This document shows positions 33,698 through 45,686 of a DNA stretch of 64,000 bases, in pieces. Source of the stretch: Linnemannia elongata (taxonomy: Eukaryota > Mortierellomycota > Mortierellomycetes > Mortierellales > Mortierellaceae); assembly GCA_036320915.1 (NCBI GenBank), contig JAXBDG010000009.1:2232001-2296000 (forward strand), given 5' to 3'. The notes under the pieces are model-generated. The model was not told the DNA's origin. It saw only the letters and a list, made by a program, of their open reading frames with translations, and searched no databases. A program made the translations under genes and the position numbers. How positions within the stretch are numbered: the stretch's first letter is position 1; each line of letters begins with the position of its first letter.

Positions 33698-36600
33698 TCA
33701 AGTCGACCCATCGATCAGCTTTGCAAAGGCCATGGTGTTATTGCCAAAATATTTTGCAATCACCTCAAACCCATCATCCGCATCCTCAAGCTACAATTAT
33801 CAAACACAATTGAAACAACAAAACAAACATCATCAAAATTAATAACACGAAACATACATAAAAAAAAAGGCACATATAAGCCATGGCATTTCGCTTCTCA
33901 CACAACATAAAACACGTAAAAAGAAATCACTTGCCTCAGAGATAAAAAGATCGTGCTTTTCAGCATTTGCTTCCTGCATCCGACGGATATCAGCAACCGT
34001 ACGCTGCTCAACCATACACTTGGGACATTCCCGATCCGCTGAATCAGACAAACACCGCTGATGGTACGAATGCCTGCACAAGAAATGTACCGAAGGCAGG
34101 TCCAATGACCCTCCGCAGGCACTACACTTGGTCACCTGGAAGATCCTCGCCGTTGTCTTCAAATCATCAATCTCCCGCCGTTTCTTTTCAGACTCTTGTC
34201 GGTAACTCTGGATCTGCTTCTGGTCCTCAAGCCTCTCCTTGCGCTCAGCCTCAATTCGGTGACCAATATAGTTCTTGATCATACCAATCGTCGCCACCGA
34301 TGTCTGCGAAAGGGCTTGCACAACCTGCAATGGAGGCAGCAGATCCTGCTGGTCAATGTGATCCAATACCTTCAATAAATCAGGCGTCGCTGACGTGAGA
34401 CGAGAGGGCGAAGACGAAAAGTATGACAGTGTCAGGGGGTATAACGATGGCTCTTGCGGGCTAGGAGTAAAAAGAAGTGTCACAATGAATATAATATTAG
34501 CCAGAAGTAAAGGACGTGTCGCAGCAATATAACAAGTCGTTGTTAAAAATAAAAAATAAAAAAAAATGGACAGCTGATAACACCATGCGCATGCAAATAT
34601 GTATAGAAAGACACTCACCCGTATTTGCGGAGACACTCCATCACCTTGGCAGTATCGTCTCGACCGATCCAGAGTCGAAGAATGTCCGTGTACATCTTCA
34701 TACGCTCGTACAAAAACACAATGCCTTCGTCAAATCCTGCCATGTGACAGAGGACCAAAGCATGGTTGGTATCATAGGGGATCTCGGTGTCATTCAACAG
34801 CTTCATGCATTTCTCCTTCTTGATGATCCTGTCCCTGCTCTTGCGGTTTAACTCTGCCACATGCATGGTCTGACCTTTACCCGAAGATGAAGCCATCGGC
34901 GGGTCTGCCAAGTAAAGCTCCAGTAAGGTGTTCCAGATCGCCTTACGTTCCTCCATGTCCTGCTCATTCGACAATCCAAATCGACTGGCACCGCTGATGG
35001 ATCCCTTGTCGGTCGCGTCGTTTCCAACAACAGTCTTCTTAGAGCTGCCAATACTGCCTGGCTTATTCAAGTGGGTATTCGGGGCTGGTGTCTTGAGATT
35101 AGCGCCCATGGTCGACTGGTTCGTAGAAGCTGCTACTGGCCAGCGGTTGGCCGAGACTTTCTCTAAGAAAGTAATCAGGTACGCGGGCAGGTCCACAAAC
35201 AGACTCATAAACGTCCTGGGAGAAGGTGGCGCGTACTTGGAGCCATCACGGTGAACACCGCCGTGGAGTTTGGGCGAGAAGGTGGCTTGATGGCCAAGGT
35301 TGGGGCTGGCAGATGATGAAACAGGTGGAGACGCCGTGCCAGCTGCGCCTCCCATAGCAAAGGGAAGCATGCTGAAACCGGCATGATGATTTCCTGCAGT
35401 GTGAGTTGGAACAGGGGAAGCTGTGCCAGGTGTGGGTGAAGAAGAACCGGCTCTTGCGAGGGAGCCGGAGCAGAGGTCGACCAAAAGCTGCGTGGTTTGC
35501 TCTGGAAGGTGGGTCAGGAGGACTTTTCCGTACTTTTGAAGATTCTTGTCTGCCTCAATGGGTCCAAGTCGGCGCATGTACGCGAGCGCCCGATCGTATT
35601 GCTTCACATCGTCGATTTGCACCGTCAAGTATCTAATTGACGTATGAAATGAATACGGGTCAGGTTGAATGTTCTCAGTGGTCAGTCCCGCGTGTGTGTC
35701 ATTCTATCAGAGAACTTACAAGTCGTGCTCCTCGAACTTTTCAGCCAAGTAGACAGCATGCTCATAGTAGCCTGCCTGGCGACACACTTGAATTGCCGTC
35801 TCCAAGTCGAATGTCAAGTCGCTATCAGTCTGTGGGGTCAGATGGAGAACGAGCACGTTAGCGTGGGTGGTTGGAAACAAGCGTAGACCTTCAATAACAT
35901 CAAATGATAACAACAAGGGTACCTTGATGAATTCATCGAGCCTCTTGACATCCTTGAGCTTGGTGTAGCAATTCAACAAAAGGGTTGTATGGTCGGCATT
36001 GGCCAATCCGCTGGAGTGAAGCTCCTGCAAGTACGACGTCAAGTTGTAGATTCTCTGGGCGTCCAGGAACTTTCGAATAACATATGACGGCTCCAGTCGA
36101 CCGATCGTTCGGACATATTGTCCCATGGCGCCATCGTAGTCTCCCTTGTTGTAAAGATGGTCTCCATACTTTTTGATAATGTCCGAGATGCTCGCATTGT
36201 CGTACTTTTGGTTGTGGGCAAGGTTGATGGCTAACAGGTACATGTTCTTCTTGAACAAGATATCCAGCTTGATCGACGTATCCATTTCGTCCAAACGGTA
36301 GACCTATTTGTAACAAGTTTGTAATTTAATCCGCCATCCTGTATGTGGTATTTTCGGACAAAGCGAAAACGAAAGTCAAGGGCGGTGTTTTACCTTGCCA
36401 CCGTTCTCGACGATGTAAATGCTTCCCCATTCGCAAATGACGCTCCGGATTCCTTGCGGGAAAGTTGCCTGGTAGGCTGTGAACTTATTGGCGGTGTCCA
36501 CAATGGTGAGGCGAGTTGTGTCATTGGCAGAGACAGAAGCAGATTGTATGCCAAATGTTCTGGTGGCAGTCAAAGGAATGTTGGGAGGTGATACCAACAC

Positions 36601-37963
36601 CAAGTATGACTTGTAAAACGTGATGAAAGTCTTTGCGCCTAGATGAAGATCCAAAAGTGGTGTTAGCGAGTGTGTTTTCATTGACTTTTGTTAAAATGAT
36701 TAACAAGTGCCTCCAGTTTCTTCTTGAGCATTACCGTCAAGTCCATATGCGGGACCACGACCGTCGGGTCCGTAAAAGAAGATGGCTTCGTCGCGAGCGA
36801 TGGCGAGTTCCTGTGTGCTCTCGTTCATTACGGCGCAACCCAGTCCACCGCCTTGGTCATCAAGCGTCTAATTATTGTTTGTCCGCAGGGGTGTGAGTTT
36901 CTTGTAGCATTGAGTTCCTTGTAGCATCATGAACAACTTCCGCGCAGTCTGAAGAAATCTGGTGAGATATTAATAAGTTCGTACCTGTGTGTGCTTCGTC
37001 GAGGTGTTGTACAAAAGAACCTTTGCGGTCGTTGCGATATATAATAGTGCTCCTTTCTGCTGCTCCTTGAAGCCAAGACCTATTATGAAAAGCATCAGGC
37101 GTTGGTGTTAGCCTTCGATGGTTATTCTCAGCTGAAATTACCCGCCTTTCTAACAAAAGCCTTCTAGGAACGTACCTGTAATGGGCTCATCGTTTTGGTG
37201 GACAACCTTCTGTGCCGTGGTACGCTCACGCATCAAGTCTCCATAGATCAAGACTACAGTTCCGTTCGCCAAACCAACAGCAACTTGAGACAAGTTCTCT
37301 AAAACAGCCAGTGCAGAGACAGGGAAGGCGTTCCCTTGCTGTGTCACGCGAATTGATCGCTCCAATGTAGGTCCTGGCTTGTTCCTGTCTGGCTTGTCGA
37401 GATCCCAAAATTTGATAACCTGCACCGCGTTCTCCTCCTCCTAGTTGTTGTTGCAAAAATAATTATTTAAATAACGGTCAAATGGAACCATATGGTCGGT
37501 TCTCTGCACAGTCCACTCTCTCTTTTGCCAAGACAAAGATCGACAGTACAATAGAGCGAAGGCGAGAAACGTGAAAACTTACTCCAACGGTGACGAGGAT
37601 GTTGCGTTGTCTGAGTTGCTTCATGTGTGTAACGCGCCCACTGTCGTACGCGAGGAAGGACTCGACCTGGAGAGCCTTATCGATGATATGAACGAGTCCC
37701 GACCGGTCTGCTACGACCATATGGCCACGTCCGCTTGTCGCTACATTCGACTCGATAGACTATTATTGTTGTTTTTGTAGTTAGGTTTTGCGGTTAGGTT
37801 GGTTTCTTTCTTTGTTGCCATCTGTCAGAAGCACTTGCAAGGTGTGCATGTCAGAATGAATGCCCATGGGACGGACCTTGAAGACTTCAGGCGACTTTGA
37901 GGGGTCCTCGGGATCCTTGAGCTCGACTTTGTCAAAGAAGTTGAACTGGCGTTGAAGAGCCAT
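33698..37963 (-). CDS. VPS11 (HOPS/CORVET subunit, RING E3-like)
   Basis: Predicted 1041-aa class C vacuolar sorting protein, a core subunit of the HOPS and CORVET tethers at endosome and vacuole. Exons in order: 37963-37877 (donor tentative), 37759-37583, 37440-37176, 37079-36985, 36867-36735, 36638-36394, 36303-35923, 35829-35720, 35632-34619, 34460-33935, 33790-33698. The N-terminus (RQFNFFDKVELKDPE) and the beta-propeller half match Vps11; then follow clathrin-repeat-like helices (RQAGYYEHAVYLAEKFEEHD, LLTHLPEQTTQLLVDL). A RING-H2 begins at CSACGG (about residue 948) and continues HFLCRHSYHQRCL and CPKC. The last exon gives FEVIAKYFG near the end. Intron 10 uses a GC donor, and intron 7 is 93 nt without stops. 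It is divergent from the CS-domain gene. Confidence 0.96.
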
Positions 37964-38261
37964 GGTATAATCGAGTAACTTGTAGTCGAGGAGGGAGGAA
38001 GTTAGGGAAAGAAAGAGGAAGAGTGAGGATGGACGGGTATGAAGAAGCGAAGGGATGAGTGAGAGGGATGCGCCTGACCGCCAGAACGGTCAGTTCAAAA
38101 AAGCGTGGCAGAGTCAGGTGACTGCGAGATCGTGGAGCTTTGATGGAATGATAAAAAAATACGTGCCAAACGCTGTTCCTGCTTTGCCTTTGTTCACAAC
38201 ATCCCTTCTTCACTCTATCACTTTCTCCCTGCTTCGCATTCAAACAACAACAACGTCAACA
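37964..38261. promoter_or_regulatory. Divergent promoter, VPS11 / CS-domain gene
   Basis: 298 bp separate the two start codons, so both promoters must lie in or overlap this interval. No defined box was recognised. Confidence 0.5.
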
Positions 38262-38891
38262 ATGCATCCGATCAACCTCCACCAGACCTCAGGGCATGCA
38301 GTACTCATCATTCACCTGTCTTCAATCGACCCTACCTCAGTGTCCTCACTGATCGCGCCTTCACACCACGCTGCAAAGATCAGCTTCAACCACGCCAACT
38401 CGAGCTCAGCAACACTTTCAACAACAGTGCTAGTCCAGCCTGTGCTCTCTCAGGAACAACAGCAGCCATTGGTGGTAGATCTGATCCAAGAGTGCTCATA
38501 CTCTGTCTCCTCCGAGAATATAGTTATCCGGTTCAAGAAGGCAAGCCACCCTTCTGAATGGCAAGCCTTGCAGATTCACATCAAGACCCTCTCCTCTACA
38601 AGCACAAACAGCGACCAGTCGGTAATATCAGCAGCAGCAGCATCAACGACAGCAACAGATATGGAAGGCGTAGTTGAAAAACAAGCAGGAAGTGAAAGAG
38701 AGTTAAGTGTGATTGCAAAGTTCGTGACAGCCGCCAACACGACGTCCTTTCAAGAGGCGATTCGGACTCAACCGCTGTGGGAGGATCAGGCAGGTAGTCA
38801 GGTCGTTGGCAATGTGCAAGCCAAGCGCGTCCCTGGGATGAATGCCATCCAGATGACCGCCGAGCTTGTCGCACCCTCTTCTTCTTCATAG
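38262..38891 (+). CDS. CS-domain (p23/Sgt1-like) protein
   Basis: Intronless 209-aa protein. Residues about 11-103 match a CS-type beta-sandwich: a start like GHAVLIIHLSSIDPTSV, a middle strand LVVDLIQECSYSVSSENIVI and the diagnostic end RFKKASHPSEWQAL, which corresponds to the LKKA..W.L signature of Sgt1/p23-type domains. These domains usually bind Hsp90. The rest is S/T-rich with a second ordered patch (QEAIRTQPLWEDQAGSQVVG). No TPR, SGS or CHORD domain is present, so it is not a full Sgt1. The start at 38262 is chosen for its CAACAATG context; the frame stays open upstream but the sequence is leader-like. An aataaa lies 5 bases after the stop. The Hsp90 link is inferred. Confidence 0.75.
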   Translation: MHPINLHQTSGHAVLIIHLSSIDPTSVSSLIAPSHHAAKISFNHANSSSATLSTTVLVQPVLSQEQQQPLVVDLIQECSYSVSSENIVIRFKKASHPSEWQALQIHIKTLSSTSTNSDQSVISAAAASTTATDMEGVVEKQAGSERELSVIAKFVTAANTTSFQEAIRTQPLWEDQAGSQVVGNVQAKRVPGMNAIQMTAELVAPSSSS

Positions 38892-39621
38892 TCAAGAATA
38901 AACTCTGTCTCTATCGATCTACGATCTGCTCACTCCACGTGTCGCAACAACCATAAATATGTACAGTACGCGTCTGCACAGATGCAAGCCTGTTCGGAAT
39001 TAGCCACGGCGACAGGTTTATATATCTCTTGCCATCTTACCTCTCCCCTCTATTCTTCCCTCTCCCCTTTTCTCTCCTAACCCACCCTTACCCTCCCTTC
39101 TGGTCCTTGATTCAGCTCCCCTTTCAACTATCTTTCGACCACCAACAGTGAAGGGGGTCGGTGACCCTTCCTCCTCACTCTCCCTTACTATACATCTGCG
39201 AATCTTTTCTTGTATGTGCCCACCCAAAATGAAGCATCCAACATGGACAAGAAAAATGCCAAGGGGGTGCCATCGTTTGTTCAAAAGGAGCAGGAGTAGT
39301 ATCGGATGTGCCACTCAAAGGGTGCCGAACACACTTTTTTCTTTTTTCTTTGCAGCTTGTCCTTCAGTTACCTTCTGACTTGCTTCCTTTGATTATGGAG
39401 TTCATGGCAATACCAACCATTGAATCCTCGTTGTTTGAAGTTCCTTGTTTCCTTCTTGCTTCTCTCTTTCCTTTCTTCTTTCTTCTTTCTTCTTTCTTCT
39501 TTCTTCTTTCTTCTATCTTCTATCTTCTTTCTTCTGTTTTTGCTTTTGCTTCTTTTGCTTCCTTTTCTTATCCTTCTCCATCCTTCCTCCTTTGTACAAC
39601 ACCACGCCACCCTCCATTACC
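38892..39621. other. Intergenic region with TTTCTTC repeats
   Basis: About 730 bp without a supported gene. It contains a degenerate (TTTCTTC)n tract at about 39473-39531 in the C/T-rich leader of the gene starting at 39622. Confidence 0.6.
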
Positions 39622-41112
39622 ATGACCCCATACACTAATCGCCTTAGGCACCTTCTTTCACGATGGCTCACCCTCTGCTCACTCGTCCTTTTCACCCTCT
39701 TCCTCTCTCTCGTCGCCGCTGCTTCAGAACCTGAATCCCCTCACCTCTTCGGTAAAGAATCTACACAGTACATCACTCTCCATTAAAACTTCTAGTAATC
39801 CTCCGTAACTTTGTGTCACTTACAAACAGAGAGTCGTTTGTTCTACTCACTCTCACTTAATTAGCCCGACAACAGCAGAATCCAGGAACACCCTCAAACC
39901 CATCATCACAACAATCTTCATCCTCCTCAAGCAGTACCTCCACCTCCCAATCTGCAACAGCAACAGCCCTTCCCCCACGCCCAACAGCCCTCCCTCCCCT
40001 GGGCAGCCCCGGTTCAGGAACCATCATCGGCGGACCCGGCATCCCCGTCGGTCCCAACTCTATCATCGACCCCCGGCGCCCTGTCAGTCGCCTGTCCATG
40101 ATCCAACCTAAACAAAACTCTATCAACCCACCTTTGTTCCCCGTGGGGTCCAACATTGTCTTTGAATGGGTATTCGATAACACAACCTTGGTCTTCCCGC
40201 CCGCGAACCTGACCATTGAGGTTGCACTAACGGCGAATCCAAAGATGGTCTGGCCGGTGGCGAATGTTTCGGGGACAGCAACTTCAACGAGCTGGAGTAC
40301 GGGTGCTGCGATGCCGTCGTTGTTTATGGGATTCTATACCTTGTAAGGATAGCTCGCATCGTCGTTTTAGTTCGACATTTCCTTAGCTTACTGCCTTTGA
40401 TGAAGGTGAAGGTGACCCCCTTGACTGATACTGGACATCGGTAACGCCTCAACTCACTCCGTTTTTGAATTCCTCTCTTCCCTCCTCTTTGTTCACGATT
40501 GAATAGGAGTGTCTATGATACGAAACTTGGAAAGCAAGGAGTCGCCACCAGTGGCCACCTCATGCCCTACTCAGATCTCCAGTTCGGCATGTACATCCCA
40601 GTATGTCCTACTTCTCCATCTCTCGTTTTTCCTTAGTATTTATTACTGTCTTTATGCGCGCGTTCTTGTAAGTACTCGACAGATTGTGGTGTATCCGTAT
40701 TTAATGACTCTCTTTGTTGCTTTGTCCCTCTTGTTGATCTCGCTATGAATAGGAACCATATGTACCAAGAACAGGAGGTAAGGAAAATACGCAAAAAAAG
40801 TTCAAGGAGTCGTTTACTAAGAGTTAATACATGCATTCCGCGTATCGGGTTTCAGTACACCCGCTGGCTGGCCGAGCTGTATTGCAGGTTTGTGTACCAT
40901 TTCACTCACTCACTCACTCACCATCACCGCTTTTTTTTATTTTTCTTGCCGATTGTCCTTTGCTTCAATTGGGTATACTAGCGTACTGTAACAACTGCAA
41001 GAATGGGATCAATGGAGCTACGAGCACACTTCCTCTCAGGACAAGTCAGGTTCTTCAGTCGGTGATCTTGGGCTTGTCGAGTTTTGTAGCCATCTGGGGT
41101 CTTGCTCTCTAG
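39622..41112 (+). CDS. DUF7137-like secreted, C-terminally anchored protein
   Basis: Predicted 303-aa protein with an N-terminal signal peptide (WLTLCSLVLFTLFLSLVAAA) and a C-terminal hydrophobic segment (VLQSVILGLSSFVAIWGLAL). Exons: 39622-39751, 39865-40342, 40387-40440 (tentative), 40507-40600, 40753-40777 (25 nt), 40982-41112; the total is in frame. A Ser/Pro/Thr-rich linker precedes an Ig-like region (NPPLFPVGSNIVFEWVFDNT, MPSLFMGFYTL). The block LQFGMYIPEPYVPRT followed by YCNNCKNG matches the end of fungal DUF7137 proteins, a cell-surface or secretory-pathway family of unknown function. Joining the 25-nt exon straight to the last exon restores family spacing. Introns of 44 and 203 nt flank the uncertain parts. 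Confidence 0.8.
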
Positions 41113-41795
41113 AACAGCAAGAATGACTACCTACCCTACTACAGCGGCGTTTTTTCTCCGATACCGTCACCTTCCAGTCAATTAGCCCCTATGCGAACCT
41201 TATGGGACGTAACTCCAGCATCTATTCCATATACATCTTTTACTCTAGTCAAATAACACCGTTCATCTATCCAAAACACCTTTATTCTCCGGTGAGAGTG
41301 GAGACCAAACACGAGAATTGAAGAGATGTCGTAATGAAAACAAGGGTGCGTGCGAGGCGGATTGGTCAGGGTCATTTTTGTCCAAACACACGGACACGGG
41401 CGCATCGACAAGACACGCAAGAGTCATTTCTTTCATTCCACTCCCTCTCACTGCAAATTCAGTGGCAAAATGTCCTTCATCCTGTCTCACTTTTGTCAAA
41501 AAAAAAAAGCAGTCTGGCTTCAGCGTGACCTTAGTGTGGGGGGCACCAAAGGGAGGGGTACAAAGAGAAACCTCTTTTACTTTTTTTTTTTTTTTTTTCT
41601 TGCTCCAACATTCGTTTCTTCCCCATTCATTCACTTTTCTCCTTCTCATTCACTTCACTTCATTCACAACCCAGTCTCACAACTCTTCGACAAGGACCAC
41701 TCACACAGACAGCCATATCATAGAGGCGCAAGGCAATCCCTATCACAAAAGCGAGCACACAGGACAACCAACGACAGATATAAAGTGAAAGAACC
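41113..41795. other. Intergenic region upstream of the VTT-domain gene
   Basis: About 680 bp with no supported gene. It contains a short A run at 41499-41508, a T20 run near 41580 and C/T-rich sequence ahead of the start at 41796. Confidence 0.5.
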
Positions 41796-43961
41796 ATGGA
41801 TCAACAGCGGCAAGACGCAGAACAGAGGCAACCCCTCCTATCTGCATCAAAACAGAACCCACATCCCACACCATCCTATAATACCACATCCACATCAACG
41901 GGGTCAACGACACTTACACAAGATGACGGATATAGCAGCGAAGATAATCGTACTTCGACTACGAGTGAAGACGAAGACCCCGCCGCAGCCAAAGATCAGT
42001 CAACATGGAAGGCATGGTACCGATCCATCTTCAAATTCTTCCAGGGTCTGGGCAAGTTCTTCCTGATCCTCGGGCTCGGCACTATTGTGCTTGTCCTTGT
42101 TTTGCAATATACCCTACCGAGTGTTGACGAGTAAGTTCTCATTGGCAAGAAGCAGAAGAGGCAAAGGAGAAGAAAGACAAACTCTTGGCAGAATTTGACT
42201 GTGGGGGATGAGCTTACTTGTAATCATTCTACACGCATGATCCCTGATCCGCTTCTTTCTTTCTTTCTTTGCTTTCCCTTCCTTCTTTTTCTTACCGCGC
42301 GGGCTGAATTGATGAATGTCCTATAGGGAACATCGGAAGGACCTGCATTTCCCGCACTCGCTGGAGGACCTGGAGGCACTGCGCAAGATCCTTAGTGTCT
42401 ATATGGACAAGCATTACTACCGCGTCCTCTTTGGCTTCCTCACCATCTACCTCTAGTAAGTTCTTCAATTTCGTTCATTTTTGTTCAAGTCTGGCCAGTC
42501 TGGCCGTCTGGGTGTCATCCCATATTTCGCCTTTTTTCCCTGTCTCGAAAAACGTCTCTGCCTCTCGCATGAATGAATTGCCGCTCTCATTATTCCATGA
42601 AAGCAAGGCGACACGACAAAATGCATGCATAGCGAATTCCTCCCTCCGACTGACTGATTAACCATCGCTTTTCGTCTTTTCAACATCCCACTTTTTCCAT
42701 TTCCAATGTCCGCTTCATGCTTTATCTTCATAGCCTTCAGACGTTCTCTGTTCCAGGCAGCATGTGGCTCAGTATCCTGGGAGGCGCACTGTTCAAGTTC
42801 TGGGTGGCCCTGATCATGGTTGCTATGGTGAGTTATTTTACAATTGCTCTCGACTCATTGGTGCAAATTTGCTTGTTATGACACGTAGATATTATGACGA
42901 TGTACGGGAGGAGAGGACGTTCTTGTCTCTTGTCAGCTTTTTACATTTTGCGCGTGCGCCCTTTTTTTCATCTCTTTTCTGACACATGATACATATTCTT
43001 TCTTATTTGCCCTTTCTCGTTTCTTATTTGTCATGACGAATAGGCGTCAGCAATCGGAGCGACCAATTGCTATCTGCTGTCAAGGATGTTCTTCTCCAAG
43101 CTGGTGAAGCGCAAGTTTGGGGATCGCATGGAAAAGTGGAACACTCAGGTAACGGCCATCAGTATACCGTTTGCTTTTTATGTTTCGCTGATGATAATTA
43201 TTCTGATGGGGTATTTGTTTGTGTGGAGGCACGAGCGCCAAAAAAAAAAAAAAAAAAAAAAAAAAAAGGAGCAGGCTGTTAGACAACAAGAAGATTTGGT
43301 CGTAGGTTGGAAATGGGCTGAGTGACAGATGGACGTTAAAAATCTGGTTTGTGCTAACAAAACGTCTTTTCCCCTTTGTTCCTACACTATATGTAATCTT
43401 GGCAAACTTGGATTCGGGAATGAACAGCTACAACGCCACAGGAACAACCTGATGAGCTACATCATCCTCCTCCGCCTAGCACCCTTCCCGCCCAACTGGT
43501 TCGTCAATATCTGTTCCCCTCACTTGAACGTCCCCCTCTGGCCAGAATTCTTTCTCGGAACCTTGATCGGCGTCTCTGCCCCCTCCGTTGTCCATGTACA
43601 GGCAGGAATGGTTTTGGAGAAGCTGGTTGAGGATCATTCTTCAGGAGTTGATGTTCTTACACTCAAGAATTTCTTGATGTTGGGCGCTGTTGCATTGTTG
43701 GCTGCTTTGCCGGTCTTGATTCGATGGGTCCTGGCGAGACATGAGGCCAAGAAGGTCGGGATTGATGTTGATGCATTGGATCAGGAGGAGGAAGGTGGAC
43801 CTGTGCATACGTCGGTTGCCAATGAGGATCCGATTATGGAACCTTTGGACCCTACAGGTGTCATTATTCCTCCTGAGAGACAACACTTCTTGAGACGGGC
43901 GAGTTCTGTATCTATTATCAAGACCGATCATCAACAACATTCGCCACCACCACCTCAATAG
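41796..43961 (+). CDS. TMEM41-like VTT-domain membrane protein
   Basis: Predicted 398-aa polytopic protein of the VTT/DedA (SNARE-associated) superfamily, closest to TMEM41A/B. Those ER phospholipid scramblases support autophagosome formation and lipid export. Exons: 41796-42130, 42327-42455, 42734-42827, 43044-43148, 43428-43961, all in frame. A disordered N-terminus precedes FFLILGLGTIVLVLVLQYTL. The VTT core follows: TFSVPGSMWLSILGGALFKF, ASAIGATNCYLLSR, a basic loop KLVKRKFGDRMEKW, then YIILLRLAPFPPNWFVNICS and GTLIGVSAPSVVHVQAG. The cytosolic tail is acidic and then Ser/Pro-rich. The last intron contains an A28 run (43240-43267). An aataaa lies at 44010. It could be the A or B type; sequence alone does not decide. 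Confidence 0.93.
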
Positions 43962-44651
43962 GCTGTTTGTTGGGGAGGAGTGTAACGTTGTTGGTTTATC
44001 TAGATGAACAATAAAACCACAACACTGTACAGATCTGGAACGCAGCGCAGGAAAAGGTGAAGAAGACAAACGGATGGGGTTGATCAGTTCCTTGGAAGAA
44101 AAGATCACTTTGCAGTTGGTGTGCGTTTTTGTCGCGAGGGAATCGTTAGCTTGTTAGCTTATGTTCTTTCAGGTGGAGGCGATTATCTCTCTGCCTTTTC
44201 CCTAGGAGTGATTTGCATAGATACAAAGCAAAAGCAAAGAAAGGCCCCCTCTTTTCCTCTGCAATAATGACGCTCAATGTTCCTTTATTTTACCTTGGCA
44301 ACTCAGCAACATCTGGACAATGACAACGTGGAGGATATATTACAGTTTTATGACTACCGCGACAACAAACAACCACAGGAACAAGCGGTGAGACGAGCCG
44401 GGACTTGTTTATCCATCGCAAGGCAACAAGGGTGTTGAACAATGAGAGAGAGAGAGAGAGAGAGTAAGGATCGGTTCCCTAATCGGGCGTTTCTGGGTGA
44501 GGGCGTACGGTGGTTGGGTGCACGCCCAATTGTTACTGATGTGACTGATGTCATAGTAGAATGTATGAGTTGGCCTGTGTCCTTTCTGTGTGATCATTCA
44601 ATTTTCCTCTCTCCCTCCTCACACTGACTCCTTCGGCTCTTTTCTTACGTG

Positions 44652-44696
<45 letters not shown>

Positions 44697-45553
44697 AACG
44701 GTTATTTGTTTATCAGGGAGGGGTCTCAGAAGGAAGGGGATGAGGAAGTGGACATGGGTGCGAGGAAAATGGGGGGAAGGAAGGAACGAAGGAAGGAAGG
44801 AAGGAAGGGTGATGTGTATCTATGCATCTTGTTGATTCTATGTTTTTGTAGAGAGACAACAACAACATCAACAACAACAACAGCAACAACACCGAATCCA
44901 CAGACACACGATCAATGGGTGATGAGGATGAGAGGTCAATTGACCAAGGGGAACGACCAAGTAGAGACAGAAAGGGAGTAGAAAAACCTGAATAGGGGCC
45001 TTGAAGTGAGGTCAGGTCGAGTGCGAGTGCAATGGAAGTGAAGTTAAGTAAACTGAATTGCAGTAAAGATGGAACAAAGAAGTGGACTCAGCAAAGAGAT
45101 CTCTCGTTATATGAGGGGTAAATGATTGCCTGTAATTTTGTTTAATGCAATAGCGGGGTGCGAGTGACACGCCAAGGAGGAGTGAGGACGATCATGCGCG
45201 ACACCTCCCCCGCTCGCTCACTCACTCTCTCCCTCCCTCCCCCAAATTGACTGGATTAACCACAGAGCGAGTGACTTCACTCGTTTATCACACAAGGGTC
45301 GGGAGGGGGGGGGGACAGAGGATAAGAAGAGGTATGTGCACTCACATCTTTCCCTCTTTGTCTTTCATTTACCTTTTACCTTCTTTCCACCTTTTTCTTT
45401 CTTACTTTCTACTTTTTACATTCAAAAACCCTTTATTCTTCTTTCTATTCATTCATACATTCATTCGACACTTTTCGCAGCCCGATTCCCATTCACCCTC
45501 ACAACTCAACGACAACAACCCTTTTGTCTTGGCTCACAACCCAACTTCGAAGG

Positions 45554-45586
<33 letters not shown>

Positions 45587-45686
45587 GAAAAAGTACGAGT
45601 CACACACACTTGGAAATACGCCCACGACTTATATACAACAACCACCTCGACGACAAAAAAAAAACCACTTCAAGGCAAGAAACGAT
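43962..45686. other. Intergenic region with T38 and A29 runs
   Basis: About 1.7 kb without a supported gene between two + genes. It holds a (GA)n tract near 44444-44464, T38 at 44653-44690, a GGAA-rich tract at about 44774-44809, a G-rich block near 45301-45314 and A29 at 45554-45582 close to the next start codon. Confidence 0.6.
44653..44690 (+). repeat. T38 homopolymer
   Basis: The longest single-base run in the window: 38 T in intergenic DNA. Confidence 0.96.

Noticed and set aside
40831..40890. An extra exon candidate (YTRWLAELYC) in the DUF7137-like gene
   Set aside because: No phase allows it to join both neighbours, and direct splicing from 40777 to 40982 restores family spacing.
41350..42066. 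Long plus frame overlapping the VTT gene start
   Set aside because: Out of frame with the conserved protein and built from a C/T-rich leader.
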